From Cognatishimia activa (GTDB taxonomy: Bacteria > Pseudomonadota > Alphaproteobacteria > Rhodobacterales > Rhodobacteraceae), in contig NZ_CP060010.1 in the NCBI RefSeq assembly GCF_017798205.1, positions 1,116,001 through 1,180,000 of the forward strand: a stretch of 64,000 nt of DNA. The letters run 5' to 3'. A program made the translations under genes and the position numbers. Under the pieces are notes generated by a model. The model saw only the letters and a list, made by a program, of their open reading frames with translations, was not told the DNA's origin and ran no database searches. Below are positions 16,564 through 25,216 of the stretch, piece after piece (positions within the stretch are counted from its first letter, which is position 1; every line of letters begins with the position of its first letter).

Positions 16564-18570
16564 ATGAGCCTGGCGCTGGGTGTTGATACCGGAGGAACCT
16601 ATACGGACGCAGTGCTGATCCGGGATGAGGCCGAGGTGATTGCCTCCGCGAAATCCCTGACAACGCGCCATGATCTGGCCGAGGGTATAGGCGGCGCGGT
16701 TGAGGCGGTTTTGAGCCAATCTGGTGTTGATCCTGCTGATATTTCTCTGGCCTCATTGTCCACGACTTTGGCGACCAATGCTTTGGTTGAGGGACAAGGC
16801 GGCCGCGTGGCACTGGTCTTGATCGGGTTTAAGGAAAGCGACCTTGCGAAACACGGCCTAAGTGATGCATTGGCGGGAGACCCGTCAGTCGTGCTTGAGG
16901 GCGGCCATACCCACGCTGGCGGTGAAAAAGCACCCTTGGATGAGGTTGGGCTTTTGAACTGGCTGACCCAATATGGTGACGGCGTTTCAGGCTTTGCGGT
17001 CGCCGCGCAGTTCGCCACGCGCAACCCGGCGCATGAGCAAGAAGCGCTGCGCCTGATCAAAGAGGCCACAGGCAAACCGGTCACCTGCTCGCATCACCTG
17101 TCTTCGAAATTGAACGGGCCGAAACGCGCGCTCACCGCGATCCTGAATGCGCGGTTGATCGGGATGATCGACGGGCTGATCTCACGCGCGGAAACGCGGC
17201 TGACAGAGCTGGGCATCACTGCTCCCTTGATGGTTGTACGCGGCGATGGCGCATTGATTTCGGCGGATTTTGCGCGCGAGCGCCCGATTGAAACGATCCT
17301 GTCGGGCCCTGCGGCCTCTATCGTCGGTGCACGCTGGATGACGCAGGCCGACCACGCCCTCGTCAGCGATATTGGCGGCACCACGACCGACGTCTGCCTA
17401 TTAACGGACGGGCGCCCTGCGATTGACCCGGACGGTGCGCGCGTGGGTCCATTTCGCACGATGGTCGAGGCTGTTGCAATGCGCACGACAGGCCTAGGCG
17501 GCGACTCAGAGGTCCACTTCGTAGGCGAAGGCCTCAAGGGCGGAGTCACCCTTGGTCCGCGCCGCTTGTTGCCTATCTCATTGGTGGCGCTTGACGCGCC
17601 CGAGATGGTGCATGAGGTTCTGGACCGCCAATTGGGCAACAGCGCGCCCGGCGATCACGATGCGCGTTTTGCGCGGCGTGTCCTGGGTAAGACACCTGTG
17701 GGTCTTGAGGGGCGCGAGGCGGATCTTTTGGACCGTTTGGGCGATAGTTTGCGTCCATTTGGCGATGTGCTTCGCAACCGGCTCGACGCCAAGGCCTTGC
17801 GACGTCTGGTTGAGCGCGGATTGGTGCAGATCGCTGGCGTGACTCCATCGGATGCAAGCCATGTTATGGGTAAGGTCTCGGTTTGGGATCGTGACGCGGC
17901 AGAGAAGGCGCTGATGCTGTTTGGCCGCCGTCGCACGGGCGCGGGAAACCCCTTGGCGAAATCCGCCATCGACATGGCAAAGATCATCATCGATCAGCTG
18001 ACGGATCAGACCAAATGGGCTTTGCTAGAGACTGCTTTCGCCGAAGAGGCCCATGATTTTGCCGGAACCTCTGCGGATCTGGCGCGGTCGAACATGTTGG
18101 CGGCGGCGCTCTCGGGGCATCGTGGCATTCTGCGGATGGATGCGGGGCTTAACCTCCCGGTGATCGGCTTGGGTGCCTCTGCCAAAAGCTACTACCCTGC
18201 GGTCGGCAATGCGCTGAATTGCGAGATGATCTTGCCGGACCATGCAGGGGTTGCCAATGCGATTGGGGCTGTGGTCGGGCAGGTCACAATCCGGCGACGC
18301 GGGACAGTGACGTCACCGTCCGAGGGCCGGTTCCGCGTGCATCTTGATGCGGAACCCGAGGACTATGGCACGGCCGAACAGGCGATGAAACGGCTTGAAG
18401 ACTGGCTGCGCGCTGGCGCCCTTGAGGACGCAAAAGCGGCTGGCGCTGAGGGTATTCAGGTCACAGCTCTGCGCGACGTGAAATCCGCTCAGGCTGAAAA
18501 CCGTGAGGTATTCATCGAGGCCGATATCCTTGTCGAAGCCTCTGGTCGCCCGCGTATTGCGGTGGAATAG
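16564..18570 (+). CDS. Hydantoinase/oxoprolinase family protein (HyuA-like)
   Basis: A 668-residue protein of the HyuA/oxoprolinase group, which uses ATP to open cyclic imides or lactams such as hydantoins or 5-oxoproline. The N-terminal domain starts with GVDTGGTYTDAVL, an actin/hexokinase-like phosphate-binding loop. The second domain repeats that logic with VSDIGGTTTDVCLL near residue 270. Most relatives work with a HyuB partner of about 550 residues, and none is encoded here. The next gene, 21 nt downstream, is a metal-dependent cyclase and probably belongs to the same operon. GAGGGGAGAG precedes the ATG. The substrate is unknown. Confidence 0.88.
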   Translation: MSLALGVDTGGTYTDAVLIRDEAEVIASAKSLTTRHDLAEGIGGAVEAVLSQSGVDPADISLASLSTTLATNALVEGQGGRVALVLIGFKESDLAKHGLSDALAGDPSVVLEGGHTHAGGEKAPLDEVGLLNWLTQYGDGVSGFAVAAQFATRNPAHEQEALRLIKEATGKPVTCSHHLSSKLNGPKRALTAILNARLIGMIDGLISRAETRLTELGITAPLMVVRGDGALISADFARERPIETILSGPAASIVGARWMTQADHALVSDIGGTTTDVCLLTDGRPAIDPDGARVGPFRTMVEAVAMRTTGLGGDSEVHFVGEGLKGGVTLGPRRLLPISLVALDAPEMVHEVLDRQLGNSAPGDHDARFARRVLGKTPVGLEGREADLLDRLGDSLRPFGDVLRNRLDAKALRRLVERGLVQIAGVTPSDASHVMGKVSVWDRDAAEKALMLFGRRRTGAGNPLAKSAIDMAKIIIDQLTDQTKWALLETAFAEEAHDFAGTSADLARSNMLAAALSGHRGILRMDAGLNLPVIGLGASAKSYYPAVGNALNCEMILPDHAGVANAIGAVVGQVTIRRRGTVTSPSEGRFRVHLDAEPEDYGTAEQAMKRLEDWLRAGALEDAKAAGAEGIQVTALRDVKSAQAENREVFIEADILVEASGRPRIAVE

Positions 18571-18591
18571 AGCCTCATTTCGGAGAACCCC

Positions 18592-19368
18592 ATGCCGCGT
18601 CGTTTCGTTGATCTTTCCGTGCCTTTGGAAATGGGGATCGTGTCTGATCCCCCGATCATGTTGCCTGAAATCGAATACTTAACCCATGACCAAACCGCCG
18701 AGCAGGTGATGTCCTTCTTTCCGGGCCTCGCCAAAGAAGATCTTCCAGGCGGCGAAGGTTGGGCGATTGAGCGCCTCAAGGTCGCGACCCATAACGGCAC
18801 ACACCTGGATGCGCCCTACCACCACCATTCAACCATGAACAACGGGGAGCGCGCGATCACTATCGACGAAGTCCCACTGGAGTGGTGCATGAACACCGGC
18901 GTGAAACTGGATTTCCGCCATTTTGAGGACGGCTATGTCGTCACAGCCGCCGATGTTGAAGCCGAGCTTGACCGGATCGGCCATACCCTCAAGCCCTTGG
19001 ATATTGTCGTTGTGAACACGTCGGCAGGGACGCATTACGGCCAGCCCGACTATTTTCTCAAAGGCTGCGGTATGGGGCGTGAGGCGACGCTTTTCCTGAC
19101 GGAACGCGGTGTGCGCGTCACGGGCACGGATGCCTGGAGTTGGGACGCGCCGTTTGCGCTGACCGCCAAGGCCTATGCAGAGACCCAAGATCCATCCTTG
19201 ATCTGGGAAGGCCATCGGGCCTCGATGGAGATCGGCTATTGCCACATTGAAAAACTGACAGCCCTAGAAGAGCTGCCAGCCACTGGGTTTGAAATTTCGT
19301 GCTTTCCGTTCAAGATCAAAGGCGCATCAGCAGGTTTTGTACGCGCCGTGGCGATCTTTGAGGACTGA
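18592..19368 (+). CDS. Cyclase family protein (kynurenine formamidase-like metal hydrolase)
   Basis: A 258-residue member of the cyclase/KynB fold. The metal-binding signature HNGTHLDAPYHHH lies at about 67-79, and the protein ends as the family does (FEISCFPFKIKGASAG). KynB enzymes hydrolyse N-formylkynurenine and other members hydrolyse amides or isatin, so amide or cyclic-imide hydrolysis is the most that can be said. It follows the HyuA-like gene by 21 nt on the same strand, which suggests that both act on one cyclic nitrogen compound. That pairing is inference. Confidence 0.85.
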   Translation: MPRRFVDLSVPLEMGIVSDPPIMLPEIEYLTHDQTAEQVMSFFPGLAKEDLPGGEGWAIERLKVATHNGTHLDAPYHHHSTMNNGERAITIDEVPLEWCMNTGVKLDFRHFEDGYVVTAADVEAELDRIGHTLKPLDIVVVNTSAGTHYGQPDYFLKGCGMGREATLFLTERGVRVTGTDAWSWDAPFALTAKAYAETQDPSLIWEGHRASMEIGYCHIEKLTALEELPATGFEISCFPFKIKGASAGFVRAVAIFED

Positions 19369-19388
19369 CCTTGGCGTGAAAGCAGCGC

Positions 19389-19892
19389 CTATTCAGCCGC
19401 TCGTTTTGGCAAAACCCAGCCCGCACGTGGGAAGTGACAAGTGTAGCCGCGAGGGTTCTTCACCAGATAGTCCTGATGATAGTCCTCAGCCTCCCAAAAA
19501 TCGCTGACCGGTTCGACTTCGGTGACCACTTTCCCGGGCCAAAGGCCTGACACATCGACATCCGCAATGGTGTCCAGCGCGACGGCTTTCTGTGCCTCGT
19601 CGACATAGTAGATCGCCGAGCGATAGGACGTCCCGATATCATTGCCCTGACGGTTCACCGTGGTCGGGTCGTGGATCTGGAAAAAGAACTCCAGGATCTC
19701 GCGATAGGAGGTCTGAGCCGGATCAAAAATAATCTCGATGCCTTCGGCATGGGTGCCATGGTTGCGATAGGTCGCGTTCGGCACATCGCCGCCGGTATAG
19801 CCAACGCGGGTTTTCAGAACACCTTTTTGGCGACGGATCAGATCCTCCATGCCCCAGAAACACCCCCCGGCCAATACTGCACGTTCACTCAT
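19389..19892 (-). CDS. msrA: Peptide-methionine (S)-S-oxide reductase MsrA
   Basis: A 167-residue cytosolic repair enzyme that reduces the S-epimer of methionine sulfoxide in proteins. The catalytic Cys11 lies in the signature [10 protein letters not shown]. Other family stretches are [20 protein letters not shown] and [19 protein letters not shown] likely resolving Cys is in GYTCHF near the C-terminus. Its ATG overlaps the msrB stop (ATGA), so the two are co-translated and cover both sulfoxide epimers. Confidence 0.97.
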   Translation of the reverse strand: MSERAVLAGGCFWGMEDLIRRQKGVLKTRVGYTGGDVPNATYRNHGTHAEGIEIIFDPAQTSYREILEFFFQIHDPTTVNRQGNDIGTSYRSAIYYVDEAQKAVALDTIADVDVSGLWPGKVVTEVEPVSDFWEAEDYHQDYLVKNPRGYTCHFPRAGWVLPKRAAE

Positions 19893-20338
19893 GCTACGTT
19901 CTCCACTTGATCGATATAGGCGCCATAGCCTTCGGTCTCCATGTCATCGCGATGCACGAACCGAAGGCTGGCTGAGTTGATGCAATAGCGCAAACCACCC
20001 CGATCCTGAGGTCCGTCCGGAAAGACATGCCCCAGATGGCTGTCGCCATGTTTTGAACGCACCTCGGTGCGGATCATACCATGCGTGGCGTCGTGGTGTT
20101 CGGTAACATGAGCCGCTTCGATAGGTTTGGTAAAGCTCGGCCAGCCACAGCCCGATTCATATTTGTCGGAACTGGCAAACAAAGGTTCACCCGAGACAAC
20201 ATCGACATAGATCCCGGGCTCTTTGTTATAAAGCAATTTCCCTGAACCAGGCCGTTCGGTCCCGCTTTGTTGCGTCACCCAGAACTGCTCGTCCGTCAGA
20301 TTTGCGATGACATCAGGGTCTTTGCGATATTGGGTCAT
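19889..20338 (-). CDS. msrB: Peptide-methionine (R)-S-oxide reductase MsrB (zinc-free form)
   Basis: A 149-residue reductase for the R-epimer of methionine sulfoxide. The catalytic Cys119 is in [10 protein letters not shown], and Cys64 in GCGWPSF is the likely recycling Cys. The two CxxC pairs that bind structural zinc in many MsrB proteins are missing: the sites read VDVVSGEP and [11 protein letters not shown]. The open frame reaches 20485, but GGAGG 6 nt before the ATG at 20338 and the family N-terminus ([14 protein letters not shown]) fix the start. It is the first gene of the msrB-msrA pair. Confidence 0.95.
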   Translation of the reverse strand: MTQYRKDPDVIANLTDEQFWVTQQSGTERPGSGKLLYNKEPGIYVDVVSGEPLFASSDKYESGCGWPSFTKPIEAAHVTEHHDATHGMIRTEVRSKHGDSHLGHVFPDGPQDRGGLRYCINSASLRFVHRDDMETEGYGAYIDQVENVA

Positions 20339-20432
20339 AAGAACCTCCAAATATGTGTCCTGTCCAATAGATGGCGCGCGTCGTTGGAATTCAAAGGTTT
20401 GTTGCCATAATCTGACAGAGCTGTGAACGCGA

Positions 20433-21194
20433 TTACGACTTGCGCAAAGCTGGCAGGCCAACACCGGTTGAGTCAAATCCACCATCAGCCGCCAGGATCT
20501 GCCCCGTAATATAGCTGGCTTTGTCAGAGGCTAGAAAACAAATTGCCTCTGCGATCTCTTCTTCGCTTCCATAGCGATTGAGAGGAATGGCATCATGATA
20601 GGCATCAATGATGTCCTGCGAGTGCACAGCCATCGCGAGCTTGGTTCGCACAGGGCCAGGGCACACACAATTTGCTCGAATTCCGTATTCGCCCAATTCC
20701 GCGGCTTGCTGTTTCGTCAGTTGGATCACAGCCGCTTTTGACGTGCCATACGCCACGCGCAGGGTAGACGCGCGCAGGCCCGAGATTGAAGCGATATTCA
20801 CTATGTTGCCCTTGGTCGCTTTCAAAACTGGTGTCGCCGCTTGAGACATAAGAAAGACCCCATCCAAATTCGTTGCCATAACGCGACGCCACCGTTCGAA
20901 ATCGGTCTCTTCAATTGGCCCAAAGTCGGCGACGCCTGCGTTGTTAATCAATGCATCGACTTGGCCAAATGCGCTCAGCGTCTTTGAAAGGATATCTTCG
21001 ACGTCGCTGGGATTTGAGACATCGCACTCAATAGGAAGAACCTGTTCTAAATCTGCGGATGCAGAGGTCAGCTCGGCACCATCCCAATCGACCATTGCAA
21101 CGCGCCAGCCTGATTTCAGGAACAATCGCGTGGTCCCGAGACCAATGCCTCTCGCGGCTCCGGTAACCAAAGCGACTTTCTGTGTCATGTGCAT
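20433..21194 (-). CDS. SDR-family oxidoreductase
   Basis: A 253-residue classical short-chain dehydrogenase. The cofactor loop is TGAARGIG near residues 11-18, followed by NNAGVADFG. The catalytic Ser and YGTSK lie near residues 140-157, and CPGPVRT follows. Asp37 after the second strand (VDWD) points to NAD(H) rather than NADP(H), by the general rule for the family. Two nearby ATGs (21194 and 21188) are possible, the second giving [10 protein letters not shown]. The substrate is unknown. It is on the same strand as msrB but 94 nt upstream of it, so a shared transcript is uncertain. Confidence 0.88.
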   Translation of the reverse strand: MHMTQKVALVTGAARGIGLGTTRLFLKSGWRVAMVDWDGAELTSASADLEQVLPIECDVSNPSDVEDILSKTLSAFGQVDALINNAGVADFGPIEETDFERWRRVMATNLDGVFLMSQAATPVLKATKGNIVNIASISGLRASTLRVAYGTSKAAVIQLTKQQAAELGEYGIRANCVCPGPVRTKLAMAVHSQDIIDAYHDAIPLNRYGSEEEIAEAICFLASDKASYITGQILAADGGFDSTGVGLPALRKS

Positions 21195-21251
21195 TCATCT
21201 CTTGGGTTGTGTCCCCAAGAGATGGCACATGGGGTTTGCTCAGGCAACGCC

Positions 21252-21665
21252 TTAGGAGGTTGCGGTCGCCGCCTCGAGCGCGATGTCCAGCAACCCGCCG
21301 ATCGCGCGCGCAGAGCTTTTCGCATAGACGCGGCCCAATTCCTGATCGCCCTTTAGAACGATATGAGTAGAACGGCTTGGCACGTTCCATTTTTTGGTCA
21401 GGCTGCTACCGCCCCAGCGATCAAAATCCACGTCGATGAAAACGATGTGCTTGTCGTAGGCTGGGTTTTCCTCGCGGAGCACGTCCAGACGGCGCGCCAT
21501 CGCACGGCAGGTTGAGCACCAGTCGGTTTTGAAATCCACATAGACGGTGTCGCCAGCGGCCAGGTGTTTTTCGATCAGGCCTTTGGTGTAATCCACCGAG
21601 GCATAGCCCAGTGCGGGCACAGTCGATACGGCGGCAGTCAGAAGCATAAAGTCACGACGGTTCAT
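21252..21665 (-). CDS. Tat-exported thioredoxin-like protein
   Basis: A 137-residue protein with a twin-arginine-type leader (NRRDFMLLTAAVSTVPALG) and a thioredoxin fold whose redox motif is WCSTC (Cys50 and Cys53). It is predicted to act in the periplasm as a thiol reductant or oxidant. It lies 12 nt downstream of ccdA on the same strand, so CcdA is its likely electron donor. Together they resemble a split DsbD: a membrane electron carrier plus a periplasmic thioredoxin. The final target could be cytochrome c maturation or another periplasmic disulfide, and this is not settled by sequence. Confidence 0.85.
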   Translation of the reverse strand: MNRRDFMLLTAAVSTVPALGYASVDYTKGLIEKHLAAGDTVYVDFKTDWCSTCRAMARRLDVLREENPAYDKHIVFIDVDFDRWGGSSLTKKWNVPSRSTHIVLKGDQELGRVYAKSSARAIGGLLDIALEAATATS

Positions 21666-21677
21666 GTTGAAATCTCC

Positions 21678-22412
21678 TTAGAACGCGACAGAAAGGTCCA
21701 GAAGCCAAAGCGGCATGCGATCCAGCAGCCAGGCTTCGATGATATGGTGCCAACGGAAAAAGAGCATCAGTCCGACGGCGGTGAAAATCAGGCCCATCAG
21801 CGGGCGGGCGGCGGTGGCGATTTTGCGCAGCGTGTCCTGACGGCGCATCAGGGCGGCGCGGGCGCCGTAGCCCAGCGCGAGGATCAACGTAGATACGCCC
21901 AGTGCAAAAAACACCATGATGAGGGTCGCCCAGGCCAGAGACTCGCCTTGCGAGGCCAAAGAAATTGCGCCGCCGAGGGTGGGCCCAACGCAGGGGCTCC
22001 AGACCATGCCCAAAAGAAGGCCACCGAGGAATTGGCCCCTTAGGGTCGAGCGATCGATCTGATCGAGCTGGCTGTCTGCAGAAGACGCCACCCCAGCGGT
22101 CGCGAGGGAAAAGGCAGAGGAAAAGCGCGGAATGAGCAGGATCAGACCAAAGCCAATCATCAGAACCGCGCCTGCACGGGAAATGTCGTCTGTGGTCAGT
22201 CCGATGGCATATCCAAATGCCGTGATTGATACGCCCAGCACCACAAAGGATAGGCTCATGCCCAATGCCATCACCGCAGGTCCATGGCGATGCGCCTGCA
22301 ACGCTGAGGCCACAACAATCGGCAACACCGGCAGAACGCAGGGGTTGATCAGGGTCAAAAGCCCCGCGAGATAGGCAAAGAACAGCAATTCCATGGGCGC
22401 ACCATGGCCCAT
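21678..22412 (-). CDS. ccdA: CcdA-family thiol-disulfide electron transporter
   Basis: A 244-residue inner-membrane protein with about six transmembrane helices. Conserved Cys residues in NPCVLPVLP near residue 29 and WSPCVGPTLGG in the middle form the redox pair typical of CcdA/DsbD-beta proteins. These carry electrons from cytoplasmic thioredoxin to periplasmic partners. The start could be ATG 22412 (MGHGAPM) or ATG 22394 (MELLFF), and neither has a strong ribosome site. The periplasmic thioredoxin gene follows 12 nt downstream. Confidence 0.92.
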   Translation of the reverse strand: MGHGAPMELLFFAYLAGLLTLINPCVLPVLPIVVASALQAHRHGPAVMALGMSLSFVVLGVSITAFGYAIGLTTDDISRAGAVLMIGFGLILLIPRFSSAFSLATAGVASSADSQLDQIDRSTLRGQFLGGLLLGMVWSPCVGPTLGGAISLASQGESLAWATLIMVFFALGVSTLILALGYGARAALMRRQDTLRKIATAARPLMGLIFTAVGLMLFFRWHHIIEAWLLDRMPLWLLDLSVAF

Positions 22413-22486
22413 GCGGTGTTCGATGTCATTTCACAGAGCAGGCGTCACGCTTCAAGAATGCGTGTGTGGATTGACACATTCCACAA

Positions 22487-22517
22487 AGGGGCGTTGCCCC
22501 TCGCAGGCCTAGCCTGC
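22487..22517 (-). terminator. Tandem hairpins downstream of the GNAT gene
   Basis: GCAGGC-CTA-GCCTGC (22503-22517) and AGGGGC-GTT-GCCCCT (22487-22501) are two perfect short hairpins. On the minus strand they begin 17 nt after the acetyltransferase stop, and the second is followed by TTTG. They may act as a terminator. They also precede repeat copy 2 in the same layout as at 15375-15453. Confidence 0.55.
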
Positions 22518-22525
22518 TCACCCCA

Positions 22526-22547
22526 GAGTATTTTCAGCAAGATGAAA
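22526..22547 (+). repeat. Dispersed intergenic repeat, copy 2
   Basis: GAGTATTTT-CA-GCAAGATGAAA. It overlaps the last codons and stop of the minus-strand GNAT gene and follows two GC hairpins. Confidence 0.7.
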
Positions 22548-23241
22548 TGAGGGTGCTTAGGCTCTGGCGTTGGGTGCCCTCTGAGTCGAAGTTGTCAGGT
22601 GACAGCCATGCGTCATGCGCTGCTTTGATCTTCGGCCAGTCCTGATCGGTAATGGCAAACCACGCGGTGTCTCGGTTGCGGCCTTTGTAGACCAGTGCTT
22701 GACGGAAGAGGCCTTCGTATTGAAAACCGAGACGGATGGCTGCGCGGCGGGATGGCGCGTTCAAAGCGTCGCATTTCCATTCATAGCGGCGATAGCCGAG
22801 ATCCTCGAAAGCATAGCGCATCAGAAGGCTCATGGCTTCGGTGGCGGCTGGGGTGCGTTGCAGGACAGGCGCATAGGCGATGCCTCCGACTTCTATGCTG
22901 CCAGCGTCGGGTTTGATCCGCATGAGGCTTGCTATGCCGATGGGTGCGCCTTCTGTGTCGAGGATGGCAAAATAATGCGGATCCTTGGCGACTTCATACG
23001 CGGCAATCAGCCTTTCGAAGTCTGCAAAATTCTCGAACGGGCCTACATACATATAGGTCCAGACTGACGCCGATTCGTCCCGCGCATAGGCATCATAGAG
23101 CGCCCGCGCGTGGGCTTTGGCAGACAAAGGTGCGACCGAGCAATAGCGGCCTTTTAGCACGCGGCGCTCTGGCCATTTTGCACCGGTCCAACCGAGCACA
23201 TCTTCTCCGATGGGTTGGCCGAGGTGATTTCTGCGCGTCAT
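22534..23241 (-). CDS. GNAT-family N-acetyltransferase (RimJ/RimL-like)
   Basis: A 235-residue acetyltransferase. Family features include the CoA-site region PIGIASLMRIKPDAGSIEVG, the strand-helix YEWKCDALNAPSRRAAIRLG, and the ending FQYEGLFRQALVYKGRNRDT, all typical of RimJ/RimL-like proteins. The open frame reaches 23508, but AAGGA 7 nt before the ATG at 23241 and the family start (MTRRNHLGQP) decide. It is divergent from a MocR regulator (88-nt gap), which often controls such a neighbour. Its last codons come from repeat copy 2. The substrate is unknown. Confidence 0.88.
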   Translation of the reverse strand: MTRRNHLGQPIGEDVLGWTGAKWPERRVLKGRYCSVAPLSAKAHARALYDAYARDESASVWTYMYVGPFENFADFERLIAAYEVAKDPHYFAILDTEGAPIGIASLMRIKPDAGSIEVGGIAYAPVLQRTPAATEAMSLLMRYAFEDLGYRRYEWKCDALNAPSRRAAIRLGFQYEGLFRQALVYKGRNRDTAWFAITDQDWPKIKAAHDAWLSPDNFDSEGTQRQSLSTLISSC

Positions 23242-23329
23242 GAGATCGTCCTTGATGTTTCGCCTCACCTCACATGATATAGGACTTGAATAAACACCCA
23301 ATTTTTGACTTTTCAAACAGACCAATCTG

Positions 23330-24721
23330 ATGTCATCGACCTGGCTTGCCTTCACCATCGACCGTAGCAAAAAGACCCCGGTCTTTGAGCAGATCTGCGA
23401 CGCCTTGCGTCGGGACATTCGCAAAGGGACCAAACCGAAGGGCACGAAGCTCCCGCCGACGCGGAGCTTTGCCGAGGAATTAGGCGTATCGCGCTCGACG
23501 GTCGTCATGGCCTATGAGCAACTGGTGGCCGAGGGCTATATCGAAGGCCGACAAGGGGCGGGCTATGAGGTCTGTGTCGTCGAGACACCTGAAATTGACG
23601 TGGTGCCTGCACCGACCGGCCTGAATAGCCTTCCACCCGAGGATGCGCCTTATGGATTTCTGTCAGGCAATCCGGACATGCGTCTGTTTCCATATCGCGC
23701 CTGGGCCAAAACCGTAGCACGGGTGGCGCGCAAACGACCCGAGGATCTATTGGTGTCGCAGTCGTTACAAGGGTTTCCGGCCCTGCGCGAGGCCATTGCC
23801 GAGCATGTGCGGGAGTGGCGCGGGGTGCGTGCGGTTCCAGAGCAGATCTTTGTCACCGCAGGATCGATTGAGGGCCTAGAACTTTGTCTGCGAGCCCTGA
23901 GCAAAGCGGGTGATCCGATCGCCTTGGAAAACCCGGGATATCAGCCCATGAGACGGCAAGTCGAAGCCATGGGGATGCGTACGGTTGATATGGCGCTGGA
24001 CGATCAAGGTGCCTGCGTGCCCGAACAAGAGGCGGCCTTTGCGGTGCTAACACCTTCCCACCAATATCCCCTAGGCGGCACAATGTCGGCCAACCGCCGC
24101 CAGGAATTTCTGGCCTGGGCGGGAGCGACGCAAAGCTGGATCGTGGAAGACGATTACGACAGCGAGTTTCGCTTTGCCGGACGTCCGATCCCTGCGATGG
24201 CGGGGTTTGATGATCTCAATCGCACGATCTATGTGGGTAGCTTTTCCAAGGTATTTTCCTCTGGCTTGCGCTTGGGCTACGTCATCCCTCCTTTGGCGTT
24301 GCGAGATCGTTTCGCACAGATGCTCCGGCGCTTTGGCAGCCGCGCCAGCGTCACGCCGCAGGCTCCATTGGCGGAGTTCATGCAAAGTGGTGAGTTCTAT
24401 CGCCACCTTCGACGTGTCCGGCGGCACTATGGGCGCAGACGTGCGTTCCTGCTTGAGGCCCTCGCGCGGGATTTTGAGGATATCGGAGCGGTCAAAGATC
24501 ATCAGGCGGGCATGCAGATCGCGCTACACTTGAAACCTCATCTAAACGACCGCCACATCGAAGAGCTGGCCGCGCATGCAGGCGTCACAGTGCAGGCCTT
24601 GTCACGCTTTTATGCAGGAACGCCTAAAGGAAACGGCTTGGTTCTGGGCTATTGTGGTATGAACGAGGAAGAAACCGCCGACGCGTTAGCGATTTTGCGG
24701 TGGGTTTTTGATCAGCGATAA
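23330..24721 (+). CDS. MocR/PdxR-type GntR regulator with aminotransferase domain
   Basis: A 463-residue chimeric regulator. A GntR winged-helix domain occupies about residues 12-80 (FEQICDALRRDIRKGTK, LPPTRSFAEELGVSRSTV). After a linker comes a fold-type I aminotransferase-like domain with its PLP-binding Lys near residue 307 (GSFSKVFSSGLRLGY). MocR proteins sense PLP or amino compounds such as GABA or ectoine precursors and usually regulate an adjacent gene. The divergent neighbour here is the GNAT gene. No pdxST or gabTD genes are near, so the effector cannot be named. Confidence 0.92.
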   Translation: MSSTWLAFTIDRSKKTPVFEQICDALRRDIRKGTKPKGTKLPPTRSFAEELGVSRSTVVMAYEQLVAEGYIEGRQGAGYEVCVVETPEIDVVPAPTGLNSLPPEDAPYGFLSGNPDMRLFPYRAWAKTVARVARKRPEDLLVSQSLQGFPALREAIAEHVREWRGVRAVPEQIFVTAGSIEGLELCLRALSKAGDPIALENPGYQPMRRQVEAMGMRTVDMALDDQGACVPEQEAAFAVLTPSHQYPLGGTMSANRRQEFLAWAGATQSWIVEDDYDSEFRFAGRPIPAMAGFDDLNRTIYVGSFSKVFSSGLRLGYVIPPLALRDRFAQMLRRFGSRASVTPQAPLAEFMQSGEFYRHLRRVRRHYGRRRAFLLEALARDFEDIGAVKDHQAGMQIALHLKPHLNDRHIEELAAHAGVTVQALSRFYAGTPKGNGLVLGYCGMNEEETADALAILRWVFDQR

Positions 24722-24723
24722 GG

Positions 24724-24752
24724 CAAAAGAAAAGGGTCGCCGAAGCGACCCT
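24724..24752 (-). terminator. Rho-independent terminator of the HU gene
   Basis: AGGGTCGC (24733-24740), a CGAA loop, and GCGACCCT (24745-24752) form an 8-bp stem. On the minus strand a T-rich tail (TTTTCTTTT) follows, 26 nt after the HU stop. The same hairpin could also stop MocR transcription from the other side. Confidence 0.82.
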
Positions 24753-24777
24753 CTCTCATAAACAGGAAAGCCAGAGC

Positions 24778-25065
24778 TTAGCCGTTCACGCTGTCTTTCA
24801 GCGCTTTGGCGATGGTCATTTTCACAACCTTGTCTGCTTCTTTCTTGATCTGCTCGCCGGTGGCTGGGTTGCGCACCATGCGCTCTGGGCGCTCGCGGCA
24901 GTAGATTTTACCAACGCCTGGCAGGGTGACAGCGCCACCGCCAGAAACTTCGCGGGTGATCAGCGCGCATACGGCGTCCAGAGCTGCACCAGCGGATTTT
25001 TTGTCAGACCCCATTTCCTCGGCCAGAGCGGCGACGAGCTGAGTTTTGGTCATCGGTTTTGCCAT
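24778..25065 (-). CDS. HU-family DNA-binding protein
   Basis: A 95-residue histone-like nucleoid protein that binds and bends DNA as a dimer. The family core is present: MTKTQLVAALAEEMGSDKK, then LPGVGKIYCRERPERMVRNP (the beta-arm region with the Arg-Asn-Pro tip) and KKEADKVVKMTIAKALKD. It has two early Met codons, and GGAGA before MAKPM supports the longer form. A strong terminator follows. It is monocistronic. IHF-type paralogues differ in the arm, and this one is closer to HU. Confidence 0.95.
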   Translation of the reverse strand: MAKPMTKTQLVAALAEEMGSDKKSAGAALDAVCALITREVSGGGAVTLPGVGKIYCRERPERMVRNPATGEQIKKEADKVVKMTIAKALKDSVNG

Positions 25066-25216
25066 TTTATGGTCTCCTTAAGTCTGCCCGTGTTTTGGGC
25101 CTCATCGCCAACATTTAAAGGGCTTTTCGCGACGAACACAACGAAATGCTGAACCATTGACGCCGAAATCAGCCGAAAATCGCAAGTTTCGTCGGGTTAT
25201 CCACAGAAAATTTGCA

